Positions 1 through 8,112 of a stretch of DNA of 14,311 nucleotides are shown in pieces. The stretch spans positions 1 to 14,311 of the forward strand of contig MU658069.1 of NCBI GenBank assembly GCA_026770575.1, written 5' to 3'. The position numbers and the translations under genes are program-made. Numbering within the stretch: position 1 is the first letter of the stretch; every line of letters begins with the position of its first letter. Under the pieces are notes generated by a model that saw only the letters and a program-made list of their open reading frames with translations, searched no databases and had not been told where the DNA came from. Source of the DNA: Pelagophyceae sp. CCMP2097 (lineage: Eukaryota; Sar; Pelagophyceae).

Positions 1-127
1 CCGGCTGCACCGTCACGGCGTCGGAAGCGACCGTGACGACCGTGCCCGAGACACCGGTCGCGTCAAATCCCTCGACGCGATCGAACCGCTCCAGGGGCGC
101 GGCGCGCTGGCGCTTGTAGCGGGCCAT
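1..127 (-). CDS. 5' end of an unidentified protein (truncated by window edge)
   Basis: An open frame starts at ATG 127-125 on the minus strand and runs off the left edge of the window after 42 codons, with no stop. It begins MARYKRQRAAPLERFDRV, so the N-terminus is basic, and then becomes a Val/Thr-rich stretch (GTVVTVASDAVTV) that looks like beta strands. Composition and codon use resemble the real genes in the window, unlike the AT-richer repeat DNA that follows at 180 onward. I do not recognise the family, and no transit peptide is evident. It might be an internal exon with a chance Met, because the start is judged only from the reading frame. The adjacent DNA that would decide this lies outside the window. 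Confidence 0.45.
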   Translation of the reverse strand, partial: MARYKRQRAAPLERFDRVEGFDATGVSGTVVTVASDAVTVQP

Positions 128-181
128 CTTAGCCTCGCCGGGATGCCCAAACGGGCCGGCGCCGCCGCCGGATCAAACCTC

Positions 182-262
182 GATTCGAGCCGTTATCTCG
201 CTCACAGCTCTCCTTGTCTATTTAAGCAAGACTTGATTCCGCTCATACTCTGCAGTAAACAC
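182..262 (+). repeat. Dispersed repeat A, left copy (direct repeat of 13182-13264)
   Basis: This stretch shares the core CTCACAGCTCTCCTTGTCT and the ending CAGTAAACAC with 13182-13264 in the same orientation, at roughly 75-80% identity by eye. It is more AT-rich than the genes. The function is unknown; it is most simply part of a dispersed non-coding element family. Confidence 0.75.
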
Positions 263-267
263 GGAAG

Positions 268-329
268 ATTATGACACAATGAAAGTGCAAGCTTTCGTCA
301 TAATACGATAGGAGGAGGCTAAGCTCGTA
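268..329 (+). repeat. Dispersed repeat B, left copy (inverted relative to 14115-14184)
   Basis: The sequence from ATTATGACACAATGAAAGTG to AAGCTCGTA is found reverse-complemented at 14115-14184, with a small insertion in the right copy and only a few differences. Its first half is bounded by ATTATGAC (268-275) and GTCATAAT (297-304), an 8-bp inverted repeat. This looks like a small terminal-inverted-repeat or recombination-site structure. Confidence 0.8.
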
Positions 330-443
330 GTGATTTGGTATTCAAGTTCATGTTTCGGGTCTCGGGTCTCGGAGTTTGGGTCGATAGGAAATCGCCAGTC
401 GGATGTCCTGATAGGAAATCCACTGTGCATTGCAATGGGATTT

Positions 444-491
444 GGCTGTATCCTTCGGGTCCTCCGTGTGCCTCCGGCGCGCTCTTGTAAT
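444..491 (+). repeat. Dispersed repeat C, left copy (inverted relative to 14264-14311)
   Basis: The 48 bases from GGCTGTATCC to CTCTTGTAAT are an exact reverse complement of the last 48 bases of the window, which run off the right edge. In the left block the order is B then C. Read on the opposite strand, the right block gives C then B with a hairpin between them, so the copies are rearranged relative to each other. Confidence 0.9.
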
Positions 492-529
492 TATCGATAG
501 TGACTTTACGCGCGGCGGACCGAGTTCGT

Positions 530-663
530 AAACAAACTTCCTTAGTCAGGGACCGCGCCGCCACCAGCCCGCACCGTAGCGACCAAAAGTGGCCCCATAC
601 CTCGTTTGTAGACCGAGAAATTTATATCTGAGTGGAATCCGTTTCATGTTGACCCCCCCTTGT
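530..663 (+). repeat. Dispersed repeat D, left copy (inverted relative to 13538-13671)
   Basis: The 134 bases beginning AAACAAACTTCCTT and ending in a C-run followed by TTGT match the reverse complement of 13538-13671 at about 90% identity. The frames across it are not conserved as protein and no transposase motif is visible, so it is called non-coding repeat DNA. Confidence 0.9.
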
Positions 664-1541
664 GGGAATCCTAGAACTGCGAATTAGACAGACGGACGGA
701 AAGACGGACAGACAAAATTGCGCACGGTTGATCTTCAATAACGACCCCCGGAAAAGGGGCCTAGATTTTTTCAAATCCAAAGACCCCCGGAGGGGGTCTG
801 AAATAGAAATTTCAAACATAATAACTCCCCGTCAAAAAGCGCCAGAGTGCTTGGTCCCCATACTCGCACGAGGAGGTCGCGCGGCATCATTGTCGCGAGA
901 ACGGCCTCCGCAGGCAAGTCATCCGGGCATTTTTGCTCGGGTGCCTGACTTTGTCACCGCTTAGACGGGCATACCCTAATAAAACTAATAATAATGGAAT
1001 CACAGAGCGGCCCGTCCCGAAGGACCAGCTCGTGGGCCAGCCCCAACCCAGGGTGGATCTTAAGCAAGCAAGCTACAAAGTCATGTGAACAGCACAAACC
1101 TTGAGTTCGTCGACCTCAGAGAATACCATACAATTGTAGCGCACCGGAGTTAGACCCCCAGAGGGCGCTTCCGTACTTCTCCCATGCATCGTGCTTGCCG
1201 CTCGGGCGCCCAAACTCGGCGTCAGCAAAAGTGAAAGGGGAAGCCGAGGCAGACCGCCGTCTCCCAGCTTCCTGCCACACGGGCACCTATTGCCGCATGA
1301 GCAGCACAGACTCAAGGGCCGACGTATGATGAGGGTAAGACTGAAGGCCCGGATTAGAGCACCACCCAGGGTGGATCATAAGCAAGGCCTCTGCCGAGCC
1401 GAAATCGCCAAAATTGTGGACACACAGTGGAGGATCCCGCCGGTGGCCTGTGCCACCCGCCTCGCGGCATATAGACGGCGCGGCGGCATGCCGCTCGGTC
1501 GTTTGCAGTTTTTTTTTGTGACGGGGCCTGTGGGGCGAGCC
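664..1541. other. Non-coding, repeat-bearing intergenic region
   Basis: No gene is supported here. The stretch holds a run of ACGG/ACAG-type short repeats (about 688-714), a perfect small hairpin at 781-797 (7-bp arms GACCCCC/GGGGGTC around GGA), and a 22-bp direct repeat (1047-1068 and 1365-1386). The open frames in it (for example 662-964) overlap repeat DNA and lack any recognisable domain. It lies downstream of the L11 stop codon, so the L11 3' UTR should begin at about 1541 on the minus strand. Confidence 0.6.
1047..1068 (+). repeat. 22-bp direct repeat, first copy (second at 1365-1386)
   Basis: CCCAGGGTGGATC followed by T/ATAAGCAAG occurs at 1047-1068 and again at 1365-1386 with one mismatch. 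The surrounding bases differ, so this is a short dispersed duplication and not a tandem array. Confidence 0.7.
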
Positions 1542-2339
1542 TCACTTGCCCTTCTTCTTGCCGCTAGCCTTCTCCTTGGGCGCCTTGGCCACCATCTTCG
1601 GCTCCGCCGCCGTGATCGCGTCCTGTGCCTCGTCCTCCGCCGCGCCGGGGTCCACGGCCTGGACCTCGATGCCTAGGCGCGGCCCGATGCGCGCCGCGTC
1701 CCGTCGCGTCCCCGCCACCGCGCGGGGGTGTCGGCGCGGTGCCCTCGCGCAGCCGTGTCGTCGGACGCTGGGCAGCACCCATGGACGACGCGGACCCCGC
1801 GACGGAGCGGCAGAGCGCGTCGAACGCGATGTGCGACAAGTGCGCGTCGTTCTTCTTCGAGTTGACGACCTTGCGGATCTGCGACCACGTGATCTTGCCC
1901 ACGATCTGCGATCCGGGCTTCGTCGCCCCCTTTTCGATGCCGAGCTGCTGCAAAATGAGGTACGACGCGGGCGGCGACTTTGTGATAAAGGTAAAGGTTC
2001 GGTTATTGTACGCCGTCAGCACCACGGGGATGGGCGTCTCCGGCGGGAACGTCTTCTGCGTCGCCGCGTTGAACGCCTGCCGCGGAAAGGCGTGGGAAGC
2101 GCCGCGCCCGGGGAAGGCGGGGCGCTCCTTCGGCACGGCATGGCGCGAGTGGGGAGCCCGCACCTTGACGAACTCCATCATGTTCAGGCCGTGCGGGCCC
2201 AGGGCCTGGCCGATGGCGGGGCCCGGCTTGGCCACGCCCGCAGGGCACTTGAGCCGCACGACCGCCTACCAACACCCGCTGCCGGGGAATGATATAGAGA
2301 CCGGGCCAACACGGGCAGACGCACCTTGACGCCCGCCAT
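1542..2339 (-). CDS. MRPL11: Mitochondrial-type large-subunit ribosomal protein L11 (uL11m)
   Basis: Spliced model: complement(join(1542..1672,1779..2076,2164..2265,2325..2339)), 181 aa. L11 binds the GTPase-associated region of large-subunit rRNA and the stalk. Exon 1 encodes only MAGVK. Exon 2 carries the N-terminal L11 signature (AKPGPAIGQALGPHGLN, MMEFVK). Exon 3 carries IPVVLTAYNNRTFTFITKSPPAS, given here in two parts: IPVVLTAYNNR and TFTFITKSPPAS, then GIEKGA and VGKITWSQI. Exons 3 and 4 join to give GSASSMGIEV, matching the classical SARSMGI C-terminal motif. Introns of 59, 87 and 106 nt all begin GTGC and end AG, and every junction keeps frame. The 87-nt intron is a multiple of three with no stop, so retention would insert 29 residues. 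A lysine-rich tail (EKASGKKKGK) follows the domain. The spacing before SMGI resembles animal and fungal mitochondrial L11 more than cytosolic L12. No clear transit peptide is visible, which is common for mitochondrial L11. Confidence 0.93.
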
Positions 2340-2696
2340 CTCCACCCCTACGAAGCCGGCCCTCACCAACCACTGCTCCCGACGTGCCGTCTCTGCGACT
2401 TGGCTTAAAAATGGGGCGACAGGATTTGCTAGCGGCCTTGGTTTTGTCAAAGAAGTCAATCGAGGCGCGGCGCCGAAGCTCCGCGGAGACGAGCGAGCGC
2501 GCGCCTCGCGGTGAGGACCCGGCGGTCGCGACCCCCCGGATTGGTCGGCGGCGCTTGACGTATTTAAAAAGTGGTCGCGAGCGAGGTGCGGTGCGCCGCC
2601 GCTGGCCGCGCCTTTGCGTGGCCCTCCCTAGTGCCGTCTCGGGCGGCGAGCCTTCTTGGCCTCGGTGCGCGCCGCGGCGCCGCGGCCGCGCGGCGC
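2340..2696 (-). promoter_or_regulatory. Intergenic region with presumed L11 promoter
   Basis: These 357 bases separate the end of the megasynthase gene model from the L11 start codon. Read on the minus strand there is an AT-rich TTTTTAAATA near 2573-2562, followed by a CCAAT on that strand near 2540, then GC-rich DNA to the ATG. Arginine-rich plus-strand frames here are composition artefacts. Promoter function is inferred from position only. Confidence 0.35.
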
Positions 2697-5600
2697 TCAG
2701 CCGTGCGGCAGCAGGCCATGGATCGGCGTCTGCGCAGTCCAGAGCCCAAGCTCGACGCCGAGGCTCAGCGCGCCGACCTAGGGCAGAATACGGTGCGGCG
2801 GCGGTCTGCGGTGACCCGCCTTTGGCGTGCGTCGACGTTTCCCCGGCGTGCCGTTGGTGCCGCCCGCGGCTCCCCCGTATCGGTGCGCCCGGACGCGGGC
2901 GGATACGGCGGCCGCGAAGCCGAGCTCCGTCTTGGTCACGCTCCCCCAGAAGTCGTCGAGCGCGGCCGCGAAGAGCGCGCGCGCGAAGCGCGAGAGCCTG
3001 AAATCCCGTGGCGCGCGCGCGCCGGCGTGGGAAGGGCTCACATTTCGTGGCGGAAGAGGAGGTAGCAGACGATGTACGTGAGGAGGCATCCGAGCGCGAG
3101 CCAGAGGCGGAACGTCACCGCGCGAGGCTGCGGCAGCGACTTCTTCGGCGCCTCCTCCACGACCGCCGCCGACGGCGGGCCGAAGACGCCTAAGATATCC
3201 CCGCCTCTGGGCCACGCGCCGGGAGATGCGACGGATTTTTCGACCGAATACGCGCGCGCGGCGAGCGACGGCGCACCTCCGCGTTCAAAGTCGTACATTT
3301 GCTTCTTCGTCGCGTCGGTGACGAGCATGAGCCTGCGGTCGCGGGTCTTGGGCGCCGCCGGGGAGCGAAGGCCGCACCGCCAGGTGACGAGGAAACATCG
3401 CTCGCCGAGGGCGTTGACGAATTCGACTTCAATGTCGATGAGCGGCCTGCGGTCGCCGCGCGTTTCGCGACCACCGAAACGCGCGCCGGGCGCACCCCGC
3501 GATGGTGCCGACGCGGACGCGCATCTCGTACGCCTCGCCCTGGAGCAGCTCGCGCTACATTTGGCAGAGGGTCTTTGCCGTGGGACTCTTCGTCAGCCGC
3601 GTCGCGCGGACGCACGTCGAATTTTGCGTTGATGCGTGACGCGAAGAACATGACGCGGAAGTAGTGCTCGAGGTGCGCGAGGCCCGTCTGGTGGACGAGG
3701 TTGTAAAAGCCACGTTCCGAGTCCCGCACAATCTCGCGGACCTAAACGTGGCGTGCGACGGGGCGCGAGGGCGAGGGGACGCGCCGTAAAATGCCGATTA
3801 TAGTCGGTCTGCTCGAAGAGCACTTCCGTGCCGGGCACGCGGACGACGAGCTCAAGGTCGATGAAACGCGGCGGGCTGAGCAGGAAGTGGTGCAGGCCGT
3901 CTCTGTACTGCATGCGCGTGTATCGCACGAAGCCTGCGACGAGCCGTGCGGCGGCCTTTTTTTGAACCGAGAGACGCACCGCGCCTGATCATGTAGACGA
4001 GGGCCCGGAAGGCCTCCCGGTGCGCCGGCTTCCGCGGGCCGCCTAGTTTTCGCCGTCGGCGGGCGTTTGGCGGGCGGCGGCACGCACTCGTCTCGTGCTC
4101 CGCGCCGGAGAGGCGGCGGTCGATGACCGCCTGGAGCGCGGGGATGTCGACGTGGGCGAAACGGTGCGTCGACTTCTTGGCGCCGGCGCCCTTGAGCGCG
4201 GCGCCGTAGATGCGCGCCAGCGACTGAATGTCTTCGGCGCCGACAAAGTCCTTGGCGCGCAGCTCGACGCCGAGCGCCGAGTTGAGTTTGGCCAAGAGCT
4301 CGACGGCCCGCAAAGAGTGCAGGCCATTCTCATAGAGCGACAGGCCCGCGTCCACGGGCGCGCCCGTCACCTCGGCGCCGAACAGCGCGATCTGCCGCGC
4401 CAGCGCCGACACGTCCGACGACCCATCAACCGCCGGCGCGTCCGGCGAGGCCGCCGACGGACCCGCCGGCGCCGCGCCCGCCGCCGCCTCGCGCCGCGGC
4501 CGCCGGTCCGCGCCCGCCCTACGGTTCGCGTCGGCGCCCGGCGCCCTTGATGCGTCGCTCACCTCGCAAAGGCAAAGGCCGTCATCGTCGCAAAGGGCGC
4601 CTGCCGCGGCGCGCCGAAGAAGGTGCCGTCGTCGCAGGCGTCGACGGAGTACCAGGCCAGGTCGGCGACGATTTGCGTGTCGCGCCTGGTCGACACCTCG
4701 GCCGGGCGCGTGGCGCGCGGAAACGCACCTGCTCGTGACCTCTGCGACGACGAGGACTGAACCGCGCAGGTCCGGCTCGGAGAGCATGTGGAAGGCCCCG
4801 ACGCCCTGAGGCAGGAACGCCGTCCCGCGGCCCAAGCTCTCCAGAGCGCACAGGGCCTGCAGCGGCGAGTCGAGCGCCGCGGAAACGTTGGCCGCGCGGC
4901 AGAGGACGCGCAGGGCAAAGTCGCGCCGCCACGCCACGCGCTCCACGCATCGGAACGCATCCGCGTAGTCCAGCCCGACGGCCGCGCAGCGCCGGTAGTG
5001 CGCCACCGCCCCGTGGTCGTCGACGACGGAATCCGCATCCCACGCGCCCAAATCCAGCGCGTCCAGCGCGTCCGCGGGCTCTGCGGCGTCCGTGGGCTCC
5101 GCGGCGTCCGCGGGCGCGCAGCCGCGCTCGCCGCCGTCCTCCTCCGCCGCCGTGTGCACCACGCACCGCACGAAATCTTCGGACCCCGCGCGCAGCGTCA
5201 CCTTGGCCTTGGACGCCCAAGCCGCCTGTTCGGAGCCGTCATCATCAAACCCCCGGAGAAGGGGTCGCACCTCGGAGGCCGAGGCGGTGTACTCGACGGA
5301 CGAATCGCGCGCCTGCGAGAGTGGCGTCGGCGCGCGCGGTTCGAACGCGGGCATCCGAAGAGGCTCTCCGGGTGTTGCTAGAGTACCTGTCGTAGGAATT
5401 CGACATGGGTGAGGAAGACGTCGGGCGTTTCGGGCCTGACGTAGGCGCGGCGCACGAGGTCGAGCCATCCCGTGCCAGGCAGGAGCGGCGAACCGAGGAC
5501 GACGTGGCCGTCGAAGCCCGCGTTTGCCCAGGCTTTTGCGCCGGCGACGGTCTTCTGCGCCGAGAGCGCTCGCCACGTGTCCGCGACGTCGCAGCAGGCG

Positions 5601-7680
5601 GCGTAGGCGGCGGCGTTCCGCACGGACCGCGCGGATGCGCCGGCCTCGAGGCGCGGCTCGCCGCGGAGCGCGGCGCGGAGCAGAGCGCGGCACGGCTTGC
5701 CCGTGACCGTAAAAGGCAAGTCGCTGACGAAGAGCACGGCGCGCGTCTCCGCGTGCGCGCCGAGCTGAGTGCGCGCCGCAGACCGTAGCGCCGCGAGGAC
5801 GGCGCCGTGGCGCACCGCGGCCGAGGCGACGACAAAGGCCACGGGGACTTCGCCCTCGAGCGCCGCCGGGGCGCCGACGACGGCCAGGCGCACGATGCCC
5901 TCGCCGCCCGCGGCGTAGGCGCACTGCTCAAGCTCCTCGACGCCGACGCGCACGCCGGAAACGTTCAAGACCTCGTCGGACCGGCCGAAGAACGTAAACC
6001 CTCCGTCGCCGTGCCTCACCGCCGCGTCGCCCTGCACGAAGCCCAGGCGCACGCCGCCCGCGTCACCCTCGCCGCAGCCGCCCTCGTCTGGGAAGTAGGC
6101 CTCTTTGAACCGTTCGGCGTCGCCGCGCCAATTCGCCTTTTCGTAGCCGGCGACGTTTCCCCAGACGGTGCGGCAGAGGCCAGCGTAGGGCCTCGTGAGG
6201 ACGACGCCGCGCAGGTTTCCCTCGCCGGCTAAAAGGTCGGCGGCGACCCAGGGCACGGCGTAGAGCTTTGTGCCGCAGTCTTTGTAGAAATCACGCGTGT
6301 GGCGCCGCGTCAGGACCACCGACCCGTGCTCCGTCGACCAGTACGAGACGAAGAAGTTGGAGCACAGCGCCCCGCGCGCCCATTTAAGCACGTCGTCGGA
6401 GCACGGCTCGGCGCAGAACGTGCCCGTCCGCAGCGTGGCCGGCAGGTCCAGCGCCGCCAGCGCGGCGCGCCGCCCCGGGTCCACCATGGCGTGCCGCGCA
6501 AAGGCCGACGCCAGCTTGAGCACCGTCACGCCTCTTTCGCGCGCCACGCGCGCCCACCGCAGGCCGTCGTGGCCCACCTAAGGACCGCCCGCGTCGACCA
6601 AGGCCCGCGTCGACAAAGGCGCTGTCGAGGCTTTTGGGACGCGGCCGCGCGCCGGCGAGCCCTCCATGAGGACGGACTTGCAGCGCGCGAGCAGCGGCGC
6701 CATGAGCATGTACGACTGGCCTGTGATCCACGCAAACGTGGCCACGACCAAGAAGACGTCAGACTCCTTCGCTTGAAAAACGTAGCTGTTCGTGCGCGCG
6801 AGCTGCGCGGGAAGAGGCGTCTTTGAAGCGCGGCGCGGCGAAACGGGCGGCGCGGGGTTAACAAAAAGCGGCTCACGGTGGCGGTGTAGCCGCCATGCGT
6901 GTGCACGGCGCCCTTTGGCTTGCCCGTGGACCCACTCGTGTAGACGACGCAGAGCGGCCTCGAGTCGTCGACGGAAACGGGCGTCGCGTAGCGGAGCGGC
7001 CCAACCGACAGCCGGGCAGCGTCGCCGGCGCGGATCTGGTGCACGGCCACCCCTTCAGCGCCGACGCGCCTCAGCGCGGCGCGCGCGCGGCTCGCCGGCG
7101 CCGCGCCGGGCCCCGAGACCTCGCCGTCGGCGCTGACGACGCAGACCGTCGGCGCAAAGTCGGCTAAGCGGTGGTCGAGGGCGCCGTCGGTGGCGTCGAG
7201 CGAGGAGCACGTGTAGGGGAACGCGAGGCGCGCGCACGCCAGCGCATAGATTGCGTGCTCGAGGCCCACGCGCGCGTGGAAGAACGCGCGCGGGCCCGCA
7301 TGCGCCAGCGCCTGCGCGGCGGCGCAGACGGCGACGAGAAGCTCGGCGCGCGTGATGGACGTGACCTCGTCGTCGATCGCGGAGACGTGTTCGTAGGCCA
7401 CGGCCCCCGGGTGCGTCAGCGCGCCGACGTCGACGGCGGTGAACGTCGCGTTGGTCCGCGCGCCGACGAACCACTTCATGTGCGGCGCGGAAGACGCGTC
7501 CAGCAGCCGCGTCCACGGCCGCCACTCCGCGGGCTTGGGCGCGCACACCTCGAGGTGCTGCGCCGCGCCGGCGGCGGCGGCGCGGTAGCCCTTCCACTCC
7601 GCGCCGTCGAACTTGTACCACCCGCCGTCTTCATCGAGCCAGTGGATGGCCGCGCCGTAGGCTTCATCTTCCTTGGACAT
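2697..7680 (-). CDS. Adenylation-dehydratase-ACP-thioesterase multidomain protein with hydrophobic C-terminus
   Basis: Model exons, 5' to 3' on the minus strand: 7680-6877, 6802-6653, 6577-5387, 5312-5271, 5225-4729, 4685-4563, 4518-4088, 3984-3785, 3741-3616, 3554-3496, 3446-3277, 3189-3042, 2997-2895, 2777-2697. This gives 1374 aa, and all junctions keep phase. Domains: residues 1-650 are an acetyl-CoA-synthetase-type adenylation domain, with N-terminal MKWFVGARTN, P-loop YTSGSTGKPKG at 247, AWITGQSY, YWSTEHG at about 397, FGRSDEVLNVSG at 515 and catalytic Lys612 in VTGKP. Residues 670-930 are a PKS-type dehydratase, with His676 in GHVVLGSPLLPG, GLDYADAFR, and Asp848 in ALDSPLQAL. Residues 970-1045 are an acyl carrier protein, with Ser1004 in GLHSLRAVELL. 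Residues 1085-1250 are hotdog thioesterase-like (FEQTDYNRHFT, RVGTIAGPLIDIEVEF). Residues 1291-1310 are hydrophobic, and a second hydrophobic stretch lies near the end. KS, AT and KR domains are absent. Inferred role: activate an acid, load it on the carrier, dehydrate and release it. Uncertain points are the 6653 donor (GT alternative after 6641), the in-frame 45-nt intron 5226-5270, the 2895 donor, and whether the last two exons are used. Confidence 0.78.
3742..3784 (-). other. Probable GC-AG intron inside the thioesterase-like domain
   Basis: Exon TTT ACG is followed by GCGCGTCC, and the next exon begins after CACGTTTAG. Only a GC donor at 3784 keeps the frame that joins DYNRHFT to VREIVRDSERGF, a natural hotdog-fold continuation. 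The nearest GT donor (GTCCCC) leaves a reading frame that loses the domain. The intron is 43 nt long. Confidence 0.65.
6578..6652 (-). other. Possible GC-AG intron in the adenylation domain
   Basis: Splicing MEGSP (ending 6653) directly to VGHDGLRW (from 6577) reproduces the expected acetyl-CoA-synthetase spacing and uses the donor GCGCGC. A GT donor at 6640 (GTCCCA) is also in phase and would add four residues (ARGR). The intron itself is certain, because its end carries an in-frame stop, but the donor is ambiguous. Confidence 0.5.
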
Positions 7681-8112
7681 GCCTAATCGGCGGCGTATAC
7701 GCACGGCGCGCCGTTTCGGTGCCGAGGCGAAAACGTGCAACGCCGCGCGGGACCGGCGCTATACGCCGACGCAGGCTAGAGGGGCGGAGCGTGGTCCTAT
7801 AGAGAGACTGCTCTGTTTCGGGCCGCTCTTGTGAGGCTCGGATTCAGAGTCTGGGAGCGAGTTCCGAAGAACATCCAACTCGGCGCCGCGCCGAATGGCG
7901 GTGGGGTCGGCACTTCGGCTCTCGGTGTCCCGGGTTGCGGGCGCGAGACGCCGGCGTCGAAAGCACCTCGGACGGTTGGCCACTCCGGTGTGCACGCAAA
8001 ATCAAGACTTCGGCGAATCATCTTCGCCGCGTGCCGCAGCGCTGAGCCGCCTAGGTCTGCCCCGGGGCCTTGCTATACACGAGCGCGCTGTGACACGTAT
8101 ACGCCGGCTGGT
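7681..8112 (-). promoter_or_regulatory. Intergenic region upstream of the megasynthase gene
   Basis: These 432 bases lie between the SET gene stop and the megasynthase ATG on the same strand. No coding frame with family resemblance was seen. TATAC-type words recur near 7695, 7761, 8074 and 8100, but none sits in a convincing promoter context. It presumably holds the SET 3' UTR and the megasynthase promoter. Confidence 0.35.

Noticed and set aside
1546..2329. Plus-strand frames opposite the L11 gene
   Set aside because: Antisense shadows of a well-supported ribosomal protein gene.
2384..3001. Arginine-rich plus-strand open frame of 205 codons
   Set aside because: Low-complexity translation of GC-rich DNA, overlapping the last exons of the minus-strand megasynthase and the L11 upstream region; no domain.
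3742..3780. GT-AG intron using GTCCCC at 3780
   Set aside because: It is 39 nt and keeps the wrong frame (ARPRDCAGLG...), losing the thioesterase-like continuation VREIVRDSERGF.
3985..4087. Alternative acceptor CTAG near 4043 for this intron
   Set aside because: It leads into a frame that becomes basic and stops without joining the hotdog domain. The acceptor at 3985 restores the frame.
3852..5924. 690-codon minus-strand open frame taken as one exon
   Set aside because: Only parts of it are real (the dehydratase half and the carrier protein). Its first third is an off-frame shadow of the adenylation exon, and it reads through two introns at 4686-4728 and 4519-4562.
2697..7680. Classical non-ribosomal peptide synthetase
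   Set aside because: No condensation domain, and the adenylation domain resembles acetyl-CoA synthetase (MKWFVGARTN, AWITGQSY) more than amino-acid-activating domains.
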